From Lachnospiraceae bacterium (GTDB lineage: Bacteria; Bacillota; Clostridia; Lachnospirales; Lachnospiraceae), in the NCBI GenBank assembly GCA_017500935.1, contig JAFVXW010000029.1, positions 124,001 to 188,000 of the forward strand: a DNA stretch of 64,000 nucleotides, written 5' to 3'. The notes under the pieces were generated by a model. That model worked only from the letters and a program-made list of their open reading frames with translations, was not told the DNA's origin and ran no database searches. A program made the translations under genes and the position numbers. Of the stretch, positions 54,039 to 63,402 are shown one piece after another (positions within the stretch are counted from its first letter, which is position 1; each line of letters opens with the position of its first letter).

Positions 54039-55271
54039 TTGAGATATATTGACAGAGTGATAAGAACAGGAAGTATGTTACTGGCAGCGGCAATGCTTTT
54101 TCTGACATCTGTACAACCTGTGTATGCAGACCGTACCATTTCGCAGGTTCAGCAGGAGAGGGCACAGCAGGAGAGAGAAAAGGCAGCAACGGAAAGCCTG
54201 TACAATGAAGTGCAGGGGGAACTGGGCAGTCTGCAGGAGGAACAGGCCGGCATTCAGGCTGAGATCGAAGAGCTGGATGCGGGGCTGGTGGAGATCATTG
54301 CCAGTGTGGCTTTGATGGAAGAGGATATTCTGGTCACACAGGGAGAGATTGAGATTGCGCAGCAGGAATACGATGCGGCCAAAGCCCAGGAAGAAGCCCA
54401 GTACGCGGCAATGAAAAAACGCATCAAATATCTCTATGAAAAGGGAGACAAGGATGCGATCGAAGCGCTGACACAGGCAGCCGGCTGGTCTGAGATGCTC
54501 AATCAGGCGACTTATGTGGAAAAATTATATGAATATGACAGGAAGATGCTGCTTACTTATATTGCACTCAAAGAAGAAGTGGCATTTAAGAAAAGTGATC
54601 TGGAAAGTATCATGAGTGAGCTGGAAGCGCAGAAACAGCAGCTGGAAGAAGAGCAGATGTATTTAAACGAGCTTCTGGCAGAGAGAAAAGAGGCTTCTGC
54701 AGACTATGCGGCGCAGATTTCCAGAGCAAAACAGGAGGCGGCTGCATATAAGGCGCAGATCAAACAGCAGAATGCTGCGATCAAAAAGCTGATGGAAGAA
54801 GAAAATGCCATTATTAAGGCCGAGGAAGAACGACGCAAGCGTGAGGAAGAGGCCAGACGCAAGGCAGAAGCGGCAAAAAAAGGTTCTTCATCTTCCGGCG
54901 GTTCCAAAACCGTGCCCAAGGCCACGGGAAGCGGCGGCGCGGCCATTGCCCAGTATGCCTGCCAGTTTGTGGGAAATCCCTATGTGCTGGGTGGCACAAG
55001 TCTGACAAACGGTGCAGACTGCTCCGGATTTATCCAGTCTGTTTACAGACAGTACGGTTACAATATTCCCAGAACTTCAATCCAGCAAAGAAGTGCGGGC
55101 AGGGAAGTTTCTTTCAGTGAAGCACAGCCGGGTGACATTATCTGTTATGCGGGACATGTGGCACTTTATCTGGGAAACGGCAGGATCGTCCATGCCAGCA
55201 ACAAAAAGGACGGAATCAAATACGGTTATGCGACCTACAGAACCATTCTGACCGTGAGAAGAATCGTGTGA
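54039..55271 (+). CDS. secreted NlpC/P60 peptidoglycan hydrolase with coiled coil
   Basis: The 411-residue protein has a signal peptide (first about 28 residues, cut near VYADR) and a long coiled coil (about 30-270) of CwlO/PcsB type. A Ser/Gly linker follows, then an NlpC/P60 domain with the catalytic Cys in GADCSGF and His in GHVALYLGNG and IVHAS. It should cut the peptide stem of peptidoglycan during growth or division, with the coiled coil for FtsEX-type control (known for PcsB/CwlO; not shown here). TTG 54039 is chosen because AAAGGGG lies 9 nt upstream and it gives a normal signal peptide. ATG 53937 would add 34 residues without a ribosome site. Confidence 0.9.
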   Translation: MRYIDRVIRTGSMLLAAAMLFLTSVQPVYADRTISQVQQERAQQEREKAATESLYNEVQGELGSLQEEQAGIQAEIEELDAGLVEIIASVALMEEDILVTQGEIEIAQQEYDAAKAQEEAQYAAMKKRIKYLYEKGDKDAIEALTQAAGWSEMLNQATYVEKLYEYDRKMLLTYIALKEEVAFKKSDLESIMSELEAQKQQLEEEQMYLNELLAERKEASADYAAQISRAKQEAAAYKAQIKQQNAAIKKLMEEENAIIKAEEERRKREEEARRKAEAAKKGSSSSGGSKTVPKATGSGGAAIAQYACQFVGNPYVLGGTSLTNGADCSGFIQSVYRQYGYNIPRTSIQQRSAGREVSFSEAQPGDIICYAGHVALYLGNGRIVHASNKKDGIKYGYATYRTILTVRRIV

Positions 55272-55293
55272 TAAAAGAGCAACAGCAAAAAAG

Positions 55294-55340
55294 AAAAACT
55301 GGAACGGATGCGAAACCTGACGCTTTGTTCCAGTTTTTTT
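55294..55340. terminator. bidirectional terminator
   Basis: AAAAACTGGAAC pairs with GTTCCAGTTTTT around a 22-nt loop, with T-runs on both strands. It serves the NlpC/P60 gene and the minus-strand GNAT. Confidence 0.85.
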
Positions 55341-55857
55341 ATATCATTTTTTTGATAAACCGGCCGCCCTCAAAGACAATGTCCTTTCCGTTCTCATCTT
55401 TGTGAAAAGAGGTGGGTTCGGTATACAAAAGCGCAAAACCAAGCTTTTTAAGAAGGCTGACGGAAGGAATATTGCGCATGGCAGTTCCGGCGGTAAATGC
55501 CTGAACATGCAGATTTTGGTGCATAAGCTCCATCAGAAAACAGAGTGCTTCACCGGCATATCCCTGTCTGTGAAAGGAGGAATGAAAGCAATAGCCGATG
55601 TCAATGCTTTCACCGTCATCATGCAGGCAGATATATCCGATCATTTCACCGGTTTCTTTTAGCAAAACAGAAAGAAACGTGCCGGTTTTTGAAAAATGGG
55701 AGGCGATCGCCTTAAGCTTTTCATCTTCGGAAGGAAAAGGATAGTCGTACATCCAGTAGGGAGAGGCCGCAAAATCGCGGGTTATTTTTTTGAGTGCAAG
55801 CCAGTCCTGCGGAATAATGGGGCGCAGGAGCAGGCGGGAAGTGGTCAATGCATTCAT
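55339..55857 (-). CDS. GNAT acetyltransferase (RimJ/RimL-like)
   Basis: The 172-residue protein shows TSRLLLRPI at the N-terminus, and acetyl-CoA-site features in GYCFHSSFHRQGYAGEAL (near 103) and MRNIPSVSLLKKLGF (near 141). It should acetylate a protein N-terminus or small amine; substrate unknown. Its start overlaps the stop of the upstream GNAT gene by 4 nt, so the two are coupled. It ends inside the bidirectional terminator. Confidence 0.88.
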   Translation of the reverse strand: MNALTTSRLLLRPIIPQDWLALKKITRDFAASPYWMYDYPFPSEDEKLKAIASHFSKTGTFLSVLLKETGEMIGYICLHDDGESIDIGYCFHSSFHRQGYAGEALCFLMELMHQNLHVQAFTAGTAMRNIPSVSLLKKLGFALLYTEPTSFHKDENGKDIVFEGGRFIKKMI

Positions 55858-56399
55858 AGCAGTTTCTCATAGGCACGGCGCAGGCCGCTGGTATATTCCA
55901 CAATGCCGCAGAAGGTAAATCCGCTTTTTGACAGAACATGCTGCATTTTGTGATTGTCGGCATGGGTATCGATACGCAAAGCCGGAATCTTACGTGTACG
56001 GCAGAAGTCGTCTGCAAGGGCAAAGACGCTGCCGGAAAGTCCTTTTCCGCGGGCGTTATCGGATAAAACAATACGGTGGATGACCGCATAGCCGGGAATA
56101 AGCTGTGTGTGGCAGGCATTTTGGCAATCAGCGGACAAGTATTTTGTCAGCCATGCGCCGTCAATTTGGTCGTAGGCAGGTTCACCGGACTCAACAATGC
56201 AAAGATAGCCAAGAATGTCGGAACCGTCGGTGATCAGATAGCCGATCTGTTCGCAGATATCCTGTTCAATGCGTGCTTTGTCGGGATAGCCGTTCTGCCA
56301 TTGGTCGATCCCCTGATCTTTTAAGTGCTTCTGCCCCTGGCAGATGATGGAAAAGATTGCGTCAGCATCGCCGGAAGCGGCAGGTTTGAGTGTCAGCAT
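55854..56399 (-). CDS. GNAT acetyltransferase
   Basis: The 181-residue protein has LKPAASGDADAIFSI at the N-terminus, IHRIVLSDNARGKGLSGSV (near 108) as the acetyl-CoA pyrophosphate loop, and LRIDTHADNHKMQHVLSKSGF (near 140). These are the normal GNAT motifs of YjcF/Eis-like enzymes. ATG at 56399 follows a modest AGAAGAA site. An earlier ATG at 56435 would overlap the DUF2284 stop (ATGA) and add 12 residues. Together with its neighbours it forms a three-gene minus-strand unit. Confidence 0.85.
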   Translation of the reverse strand: MLTLKPAASGDADAIFSIICQGQKHLKDQGIDQWQNGYPDKARIEQDICEQIGYLITDGSDILGYLCIVESGEPAYDQIDGAWLTKYLSADCQNACHTQLIPGYAVIHRIVLSDNARGKGLSGSVFALADDFCRTRKIPALRIDTHADNHKMQHVLSKSGFTFCGIVEYTSGLRRAYEKLL

Positions 56400-56424
56400 G
56401 GGAATTTCTTCTTTCTGTATGGTA

Positions 56425-56970
56425 TTAGTTTTCATGAAAAAGGATGGCACCGAAAAAGGTTACGGTGTTGGGGCCGTTGTTGTAAGTAAGTCCGGCAAGC
56501 TTTGCTGCAGCGCTTACCGTAAACATATAGCTGGACATGGAGTGGAAAATCTGATCCGGAAAACGGCAGGGGGCGTCAGGATAGGTGCAGGGACTGCATT
56601 TGTGACAGCCGCCGTTTGCCATCATCAGATATTTTGGAAGAAGGCTGCTGACAGAATCGGCAAGCTGTTCTACACGGCATCTGAAATCTGCACCGCCTTC
56701 CTCTATCCCTTCAATGTCGAAGGAGTCTTCCAGCGTATATACTTTGGAAAACAGGAGCATCCTGTCATAGGAACGCAGGCGGGCAATGCATTCTTCTTCC
56801 GTGCCGACGCCGGGAGGGCATGCCCAGGTAGTGCCGTAGCAGCGGCAGGTATTCTGACGGCAGATCTCTCTGTAATCAGAATGAAAATTGATGTCGGATA
56901 TTTCAACATAACCGGATAAAAGGTCCAGATTGCTGACAAGTTTTTGAATGGTGGTGCAAAGGTCTGCCAT
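56425..56970 (-). CDS. DUF2284 predicted metal-binding protein
   Basis: The 181-residue protein has the Cys-rich signature of DUF2284: C near 38 and 43, YGTTWACPPGVGT (near 45), then GGCHKCSPCTYPDAPCRFP (near 121). Nine or so cysteines suggest metal or iron-sulfur binding. The function is unknown. GAGGAATTTCCC lies just before the ATG. The two GNAT genes follow it on the same strand, so they probably share a transcript. Confidence 0.85.
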   Translation of the reverse strand: MADLCTTIQKLVSNLDLLSGYVEISDINFHSDYREICRQNTCRCYGTTWACPPGVGTEEECIARLRSYDRMLLFSKVYTLEDSFDIEGIEEGGADFRCRVEQLADSVSSLLPKYLMMANGGCHKCSPCTYPDAPCRFPDQIFHSMSSYMFTVSAAAKLAGLTYNNGPNTVTFFGAILFHEN

Positions 56971-57079
56971 GGGAAATTCCTCCTTGCTTTTTTTTCAGTA
57001 TAGCATGTAAAAAAACGGATTGCCATGTAATATTTTGCTTCACTGCACCAAAAGTGTGTTTTTGTATTGTGAAAAAATA

Positions 57080-57108
57080 TTGAGTCTGTTTTCAGGATGG
57101 GATATAAT
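57080..57108 (+). promoter_or_regulatory. promoter of the MATE transporter operon
   Basis: TTGAGT (57080-57085) and TATAAT (57103-57108) are exactly 17 bp apart. It probably drives the MATE, ABC-F and map genes. Confidence 0.8.
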
Positions 57109-57187
57109 AGACAAGTACGTAATTGTGTAGGCGCTGAATCATGATTGGATTTAGCAATACGACAGATAACAAAATGGAGTTGCAAAA

Positions 57188-58588
57188 ATGTGGATGAAAC
57201 TGAAAAAGAAATTTATCGGTGACAGAGATTTTTACAGAAAGGTGCTGCTGATCGCAGTTCCCATGATCCTGCAGAATCTGATCACCAGTTTTGTGAGTTT
57301 TCTGGATAATATTATGGTTGGACAGATCGGAACGGAGCAGATGTCCGGTGTTGCCATTGTCAACCAGCTGATGTTTGTATTTAACCTGTGTATTTTCGGC
57401 GCGGTTTCCGGTGCCGGTATTTTTGGTACGCAGTTTTTCGGAAAAGGCGATTATGAGGGACAGCGATATGCCTTCCGTTTCAAAATATACACCATCGTGA
57501 TCGTGGTCACAGCGGCGCTGGCTTTGTTTTTCTTTGGGGGAACACAGCTGATCTCGCTGTATCTGAGTGATTCGGGCGATGTGGGCAATATTGCGCTGGC
57601 GCTGGAATACGGTGAAAAATATCTGGCAGTGATGATGTTTTCCCTTCTGCCCTTTGCGCTGTGTCAGACCTATGTGAGCACGGTCCGTGAAACCGGCGAG
57701 ACCTTTGTGCCCATGGTTGCCAGTATCATATCGGTATTTACCAATCTGTTCCTAAACTGGCTGCTGATCTTTGGTAAGCTGGGATTTCCGGAGCTGGGCG
57801 TACAGGGTGCGGCTCTGGCGACTGTGATCGCACGTTTTGTGGAATGCGGTATTGTGGTGATCTGGACACATGCGCATGCCAAAAGGAATATTTTCATCCG
57901 GACTGCTTACAGAAGCTTTTATATCCCTAAGCAGATCTGCGTGGATATCATCAAAAAAGGTGCACCGCTGATGATCAATGAGCTGATGTGGGCTGCGGGA
58001 ATTGCCATGATCGCACAGTGTTACGCGGTGCGCGGACTGGAAGTGGTGGCGGCGCAGAACATTTCATCCACGATCACACAGCTGTTCAATACGGTTTATC
58101 TGCAGCTGGGATGCGCGATTTCGGTTGTGGTGGGGCAGCTCCTTGGCGCGGGCAAAGTGGAAGAGGCCAAAGATGCCAATACCAAGATGACTTTTTTCTG
58201 CGTGGCAAGCTGTGTGGTGTTTGCAGCATTGATGGCGAGTGTGGGGCGCCTTTTCCCCTCTATTTATAATACAGAAGAATCGATCCGTGAGATCGCCCGT
58301 AAATTCATTGTGGTGGCGGCGCTGGTGTCACCTCTTTGTGCGTTGTCCCACTGCAGTTATTTTACCCTGCGTACCGGCGGCAAGACGATCATTACGTTCT
58401 TTTTTGACAGTGTGTTTACATGGTGTATCGTGGCGTCACTGGCATTTGTGCTTGCCAGATTTACGGTGCTGGACATTGTGACGGTATTTTTGTTTGTACA
58501 GCTGACGGAAGTCATCAAGGCCGTGATCGGTGTTTCCATGGTGAAAAACGGTTTCTGGGCGCAGAATATTGTGGATAAACAGGAGTAA
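57188..58588 (+). CDS. MATE family efflux transporter
   Basis: The 466-residue membrane protein has 12 predicted helices and two homologous halves. The first half has FLDNIMVGQIGTEQMSGVAI (near 37), and the loop motif GTQFFGKGD (near 78) is typical. It should export drugs or metabolites by Na+ or H+ antiport. GGAG lies upstream of the ATG and a strong promoter is at 57080. The ABC-F gene starts 2 nt after its stop, a possible resistance pairing. It is not a Wzx-type flippase by pattern. Confidence 0.92.
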   Translation: MWMKLKKKFIGDRDFYRKVLLIAVPMILQNLITSFVSFLDNIMVGQIGTEQMSGVAIVNQLMFVFNLCIFGAVSGAGIFGTQFFGKGDYEGQRYAFRFKIYTIVIVVTAALALFFFGGTQLISLYLSDSGDVGNIALALEYGEKYLAVMMFSLLPFALCQTYVSTVRETGETFVPMVASIISVFTNLFLNWLLIFGKLGFPELGVQGAALATVIARFVECGIVVIWTHAHAKRNIFIRTAYRSFYIPKQICVDIIKKGAPLMINELMWAAGIAMIAQCYAVRGLEVVAAQNISSTITQLFNTVYLQLGCAISVVVGQLLGAGKVEEAKDANTKMTFFCVASCVVFAALMASVGRLFPSIYNTEESIREIARKFIVVAALVSPLCALSHCSYFTLRTGGKTIITFFFDSVFTWCIVASLAFVLARFTVLDIVTVFLFVQLTEVIKAVIGVSMVKNGFWAQNIVDKQE

Positions 58589-58590
58589 AT

Positions 58591-60408
58591 ATGAATTTAT
58601 TAACAATAGAACATCTGACAAAATCTTATACAGAAAGACTTTTATTTGATGATGCCTCCTTTTCTTTGCAGGAAGGGGAAAAAGTAGGTGTGATCGGTGT
58701 CAACGGTACCGGCAAATCCACTCTGTTAAAAATCCTGGCAGGGCAGGAGGAGCCCGATGAAGGCAGCTATATTCTTGCCAATCATGTGGTGATCGGCTAT
58801 CTGTCCCAGCATCCGGTATTTGAGGATGAGATGTCTGCACTGGACTGTGTATTAAGCGGTCACGGAGAGCATGTGGATCTGGAGGACCTGACCACCCGTG
58901 CAAAGACCATGATGACAAAGCTTGGCATTCAGGATTTTTCCCAGAAGGCAAAGACGATGTCCGGCGGTCAGAAAAAACGTCTGGCACTGGTTTCGGTGCT
59001 GCTTCATCCGGCAGATATTCTGATCCTGGACGAGCCCACCAACCATCTGGATCATGAGATGGCGGACTGGCTGGAGGAAACACTGAAAAAATGGCGGGGT
59101 GCCCTGATCATGGTTACCCATGACCGTTATTTTCTGGACAGCGTGTCAAACCGGATCGTGGAAATCGATAAAGGACGGATTTATTCTTATCAGGAGAATT
59201 ATTCCGGCTATCTGGAAGCAAAAGCGCAGAGGGAAGAGATGGCTCTGGCCAGCGAACGGAAACGTCAGAGTATTTTAAGAACAGAGCTGGCGTGGATCCA
59301 GAGAGGGGCAAGAGCACGTTCCACCAAGCAGAAAGCCCGGATCGAGCGTTATGAAGAACTCAAAAACCAGAAGGCGCCGGAGGCTGACAGCAGCGTGGAG
59401 CTGGGTTCCGTATCCAGCCGTCTTGGCAGAACTACCATTGAGATCTCCAATCTATGCAAAGGCTATGAAGACCGCCGCCTGATTCAGGATTTTAACTATA
59501 TCTTTTTAAAAAATGACAGAGTGGGCTTTATTGGACCAAACGGCTGCGGAAAAAGCACACTGATGAAGATGCTGATCGGGCAGGTGGAGCCGGATGCAGG
59601 CGAGATCGTGATCGGACAGACGGTAAAGATCGGTTATTATGCACAGGATGTGGTTCATATGGACCCGCAGCAGCGTGTCATTGATTATGTAAAGGATGTG
59701 GCGGAATACATTCAGACCGAGGACGGGCATATTTCCGCATCCCAGATGCTGGAGCGCTTTTTGTTTGACGGAAGTGCACAGTACAGCCAGATCGGCAGAC
59801 TTTCCGGCGGCGAAAAAAGGCGCCTGAATCTGCTTCGTGTTTTGATGGAGGCACCCAATGTGCTGATCCTGGACGAGCCCACCAATGATCTGGATATCAG
59901 CACACTGACGGTTTTGGAGGATTATCTGGATCATTTCAGCGGTATTGTAATTGTGGTTTCCCACGACAGATATTTTCTGGACCGTGTGGTGCGCAGAATC
60001 TTTTCCTTTGAAGGAAACGGCGTGCTTGTCCAGCATGAAGGCGGATACAGCGATTACGCGCTCCGCAAGAGTATGGAGCAGGGCGAAGCAGCACCGAACT
60101 CTGACACAGCCGGCAGAACAGCCGAAACAAAAGTGAAAGCAGAACGTACGCGTGCACCCAGAAAGCTCAAATTTACCTATCACGAACAGAAAGAATACGA
60201 CACCATTGAAGCTGATATCGCAGCTTTGGAAGAAAAAATAGAAAATCTGGAAAATGAGATTCTCAATGCGGCAACAGATTTTGTCAAACTCAATAAGCTG
60301 ACCGCGCAGAAAGAGGAATGCACTCAGAAGCTGGAAGAAAAAATGGAGCGCTGGATGTATCTGGAAGACAAGGCGGCCCGTATCCAGGCCGGTGAACTGG
60401 AGGAATAA
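58591..60408 (+). CDS. ABC-F family ATPase
   Basis: The 605-residue protein has two ABC modules without membrane helices. Walker A motifs are GVNGTGKST (near 36) and GPNGCGKST (near 315); signatures are MSGGQKKRLAL (near 125) and LSGGEKRRLNL (near 405). A charged linker with RRQ/KQKARIERYEEL lies between (about 245-265), and a C-terminal coiled coil ends it (about 530-600). ABC-F proteins act on ribosomes, in translation or ribosome protection against antibiotics. Which subgroup this is cannot be told. AGGAG precedes the ATG; it sits between MATE and map genes. Confidence 0.94.
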   Translation: MNLLTIEHLTKSYTERLLFDDASFSLQEGEKVGVIGVNGTGKSTLLKILAGQEEPDEGSYILANHVVIGYLSQHPVFEDEMSALDCVLSGHGEHVDLEDLTTRAKTMMTKLGIQDFSQKAKTMSGGQKKRLALVSVLLHPADILILDEPTNHLDHEMADWLEETLKKWRGALIMVTHDRYFLDSVSNRIVEIDKGRIYSYQENYSGYLEAKAQREEMALASERKRQSILRTELAWIQRGARARSTKQKARIERYEELKNQKAPEADSSVELGSVSSRLGRTTIEISNLCKGYEDRRLIQDFNYIFLKNDRVGFIGPNGCGKSTLMKMLIGQVEPDAGEIVIGQTVKIGYYAQDVVHMDPQQRVIDYVKDVAEYIQTEDGHISASQMLERFLFDGSAQYSQIGRLSGGEKRRLNLLRVLMEAPNVLILDEPTNDLDISTLTVLEDYLDHFSGIVIVVSHDRYFLDRVVRRIFSFEGNGVLVQHEGGYSDYALRKSMEQGEAAPNSDTAGRTAETKVKAERTRAPRKLKFTYHEQKEYDTIEADIAALEEKIENLENEILNAATDFVKLNKLTAQKEECTQKLEEKMERWMYLEDKAARIQAGELEE

Positions 60409-60409
60409 C

Positions 60410-61282
60410 ATGGCAAAAGTAGAAAGAAACGATCCCTGCTGGTGCGGGAGCGGGAAAAAATATAAAAAATGTCATGCGGCATTTGATGATAAGCTCAAAG
60501 CGTTTGAGCTGCAGGGGCATATGGTGCCGGATCATGAACTGATCAAAACACCGGAGCAGATCGCCGGAATCAGGGAAAGCGGAAAGGTCAATATCGCGGT
60601 ACTTGATTATGTGGCAGAGCATATCCGTGCCGGTATGAGTACGGAAGAGATCGACCGTCTGGTGGAGAGCAAAACCCGTGAATTAGGCGGGATTCCTGCG
60701 CCTCTTGGATATGAAGGTTTTCCCAAGAGTGTATGTACTTCCATCAATGATCAGGTTTGTCATGGCATTCCCTCAGAAGATATCATTCTGCAGGAAGGCG
60801 ATATTGTAAATGTGGATGTATCCACGCTTTACAACGGTTTTTATTCGGATTCATCCCGTATGTTTATCATCGGACAGACCACGCCGGAAAAGGAAAAACT
60901 GGTCCGTGTGGCAAAGGAATGCATTGAAAAGGGACTGGAACAGGTAAAACCCTGGCAGTTTCTGGGAGATATGTCGGAGGCGGTCAACCGTCATGCACAG
61001 GAAAACGGCTTCAGCATTGTGGTGGATATCGGCGGCCATGGCATCGGTCTGGAATTCCATGAGGAACCCTATGTCTGCTACGTGGCACCTGCAGGTACGG
61101 AAATGCTGATGGTTCCCGGTTTTGTTTTTACCATTGAGCCGATGGTAAATGCCGGTACGGAAGATATCTACATTGATGATAATGACGGCTGGGGAGTTTA
61201 TACAGAGGACGGTATGCCCTCTGCGCAGTGGGAAGTGACGGTTGCAGTGACAGAAACCGGCTATGAGATCCTGGCTTATTAA
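60410..61282 (+). CDS. map: methionine aminopeptidase type I with SEC-C domain
   Basis: The enzyme removes the initiator methionine. The 290-residue protein has an N-terminal SEC-C zinc motif (NDPCWCGSGKKYKKCH, near 7-22), which can tether it to the ribosome. A full type I domain follows: metal ligands lie in VNVDVS (near 130) and SSRMF (near 148), with His in GGHGIGLEFHE (near 209), Glu in FTIEPM (near 240) and Glu in WEVTV (near 275). ATG 60410 follows GGAGGA, 1 nt after the ABC-F stop; a longer frame from 60392 has no support. A terminator follows. Confidence 0.96.
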   Translation: MAKVERNDPCWCGSGKKYKKCHAAFDDKLKAFELQGHMVPDHELIKTPEQIAGIRESGKVNIAVLDYVAEHIRAGMSTEEIDRLVESKTRELGGIPAPLGYEGFPKSVCTSINDQVCHGIPSEDIILQEGDIVNVDVSTLYNGFYSDSSRMFIIGQTTPEKEKLVRVAKECIEKGLEQVKPWQFLGDMSEAVNRHAQENGFSIVVDIGGHGIGLEFHEEPYVCYVAPAGTEMLMVPGFVFTIEPMVNAGTEDIYIDDNDGWGVYTEDGMPSAQWEVTVAVTETGYEILAY

Positions 61283-61297
61283 GCTTGCATAAAAGGA

Positions 61298-61340
61298 CGG
61301 CTGAAGAACGCAGATTCTTCAGCCGCCGCATATTTTTTTT
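61298..61340 (+). terminator. intrinsic terminator after map
   Basis: CGGCTGAAGAA (61298-61308) pairs with TTCTTCAGCCG (61315-61325), followed at 61333 by eight Ts after a short gap. Confidence 0.8.
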
Positions 61341-61374
61341 GCGAACCCGGCGCAGAGTGTGCACAAGGCGCACA

Positions 61375-63159
61375 CTATTTTGGATTTTGAGTGCATACTG
61401 CGTCTTTTAGCTGGGCATTCAGCTTGGCTACCACAGGCGCATGCATTTTCAGTACCTTTCTGTCGTAGGTGTAAAAACCGTTGGTTTCTTCTTCAATGTC
61501 GGATACCTGGGTGTAGATGGAAGCGCCGATGCCGTTTTTGACCGCAGGCAGGATCGTATTTTGGATCAGCTGACGGTATCCGTTTGTCAGATCATCACAA
61601 TTCTTGAATTTTTTGTATCCATATTCTTTGGAACAGGAGCAATGTCCCCTGATCTGGTGGGAATAACCTCCGAATTCTGTCAGCGCCAGTGCGCGCACAG
61701 CTTCCTTTTTAAAATGAAGTGAAAAGAAGTAATAATGCAGGCTGATGATATCACCGGCTTTCTGGTCATACCATCCGCTGGCATGATCCACAAGCCTTGA
61801 CGGGTCCAGTTTTTTGATCTGTTCTGTGATCTTTGCCGATTCAAACTGTCCCCATCCCTCGTTGAAAGGCACCCATACCACGATACAGGGATGATTGCGC
61901 AGAAATGTGACCGTTTCCGTAACTTCCCGGCAAAATTCGTCCCGTCCGTTACTGTCTGAGCGCGACAGCAGTCCAAAATGAGATTTGCCGTCGCCAAAGG
62001 GAGGCCAGTGGCGCCAGTTCATTACAGTGGCAAGATAGGTGACAAACCAGCTTTTATAAGAGGAGCCGCCGTTTACCATGTCCTGCCAGACAAGCATGCC
62101 CAGACGGTCACAGTGATAGTAGAAGCGTTCCGGCTCAATTTTGGCGTGTTTGCGCAGCATGTTAAAGCCCAGCTCTTTCATTTTCAGAATGTCAAAGATC
62201 AAAGCCTCGTCAGAAGGGGCGGTATAAAGGCTTTCCGGCCAGTACCCCTGATCAAGAACGCCCGCCTGAAAGTAAGGCTTATCATTCAGGAAAAATCTCC
62301 GGATTCCCCGGGAATCGGTCTGGATATCGCATTTGCGCATGGCAAAATAGCTGGTGACGCAGTCTGTGTGAGTCTGTATTTTTACCTGATAAAGAAAAGG
62401 ATCTTCCGGACTCCAGGGATAAAATTCGTCTAATGCAACACAGAGTTCTTCATTGGTCTGTCCTGAAAACTGCACAGGTGCCATTTTTTCACCGCTGATA
62501 TGGCAGGTAAAAGGCGTACTCAGACGTGATACAGCTTTGAACCGGATCTGCCGTGCGTCAAAATCCGGGATGAAATGAATGGATTCGATATAATTTTCAG
62601 GGACATATTCCATCCATACCGTCTGCCAGATACCGCTCTGGGCAGTGTAGTACATACCGCCCGGCTTTAATACCTGCTTGCCGCGGCTGTGGTAAGAGGT
62701 GTCCGTTTTGTCCCATACCCGTACCAGGATCTCATTGTCTCCGGTCTGGACAAGATCAGTGATGTCAATGGAAAAAGGCAGATATCCGCCCATGTGTGAC
62801 CCGGCCAGGATACGGTTGATGTAAACTTCCGCATGCTGGTCAGCAGCGCCAAAATGCAGCAGAAGATGTCCGCCGTCTTTGGGTCTGCAGACGGATACCG
62901 TGCGCCGGTACCATAAAAGATCATCGGGAAGCACAGCACGTTCCACACCGGACAGACGGGTTTCGGGGGAAAACGGAACCAGGATCTGTCCGTCAAAGGA
63001 AAGCGGGATATGGGATTCTTTTGTGATCGCATATTCCCAGAATCCGTTTAAGTTGATCCAAAAATCCCGCGCCAGCGTGGGGCGGGGATATTCGGCGAGG
63101 ATACTGTCAGGATGCAGCTGTTCCGAAAAGGGAGACTGCAGGGGAATCTGTTTTTTCAT
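61375..63159 (-). CDS. glycoside hydrolase family 2 protein
   Basis: The 594-residue enzyme has an N-terminal sugar-binding domain (RDFWINLNGFWEYA near 30), an immunoglobulin-like domain and a TIM barrel. The acid/base Glu lies in WVPFNEGWGQF (near 430) and the nucleophile Glu in ALTEFGGY (near 505). GH2 enzymes cut beta-galactosides, beta-glucuronides or beta-mannosides; the linkage here is unknown. There is no signal peptide, so it acts in the cytoplasm. AGGAGAT lies before the ATG. It is a one-gene minus-strand unit facing the map terminator. Confidence 0.9.
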   Translation of the reverse strand: MKKQIPLQSPFSEQLHPDSILAEYPRPTLARDFWINLNGFWEYAITKESHIPLSFDGQILVPFSPETRLSGVERAVLPDDLLWYRRTVSVCRPKDGGHLLLHFGAADQHAEVYINRILAGSHMGGYLPFSIDITDLVQTGDNEILVRVWDKTDTSYHSRGKQVLKPGGMYYTAQSGIWQTVWMEYVPENYIESIHFIPDFDARQIRFKAVSRLSTPFTCHISGEKMAPVQFSGQTNEELCVALDEFYPWSPEDPFLYQVKIQTHTDCVTSYFAMRKCDIQTDSRGIRRFFLNDKPYFQAGVLDQGYWPESLYTAPSDEALIFDILKMKELGFNMLRKHAKIEPERFYYHCDRLGMLVWQDMVNGGSSYKSWFVTYLATVMNWRHWPPFGDGKSHFGLLSRSDSNGRDEFCREVTETVTFLRNHPCIVVWVPFNEGWGQFESAKITEQIKKLDPSRLVDHASGWYDQKAGDIISLHYYFFSLHFKKEAVRALALTEFGGYSHQIRGHCSCSKEYGYKKFKNCDDLTNGYRQLIQNTILPAVKNGIGASIYTQVSDIEEETNGFYTYDRKVLKMHAPVVAKLNAQLKDAVCTQNPK

Positions 63160-63322
63160 AGGTAAATCTCCTGTCAGGATGAAGATATCTGTGATCGGTT
63201 ATGTACAGATCGGCATGACAGCACATTTGCTGTGCGGGCATACTTAATTTTAGTGTACAGGATAGCGGCCAGATTCGCAAGAGAACACATTTTTGTGAAT
63301 TTGTCAAGCAGTTTGTAATTGA

Positions 63323-63351
63323 ATGACATTTCTTTTTGGGTGATGTATGAT
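63323..63351 (+). promoter_or_regulatory. promoter of the last gene
   Basis: ATGACA (63323-63328) and TATGAT (63346-63351) are 17 bp apart, about 50 nt before the ATG at 63403. Confidence 0.55.
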
Positions 63352-63402
63352 GGCACTAACAAAAAGAAATGCGTACATGGAAGCGAACCGGGAGGCAGAG
63401 AT

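Noticed and set aside
57188-58588. MATE transporter as the missing polysaccharide flippase
   Set aside because: Its motifs are those of drug/DinF-type MATE proteins and it lies in a separate operon 6.7 kb from the cluster.
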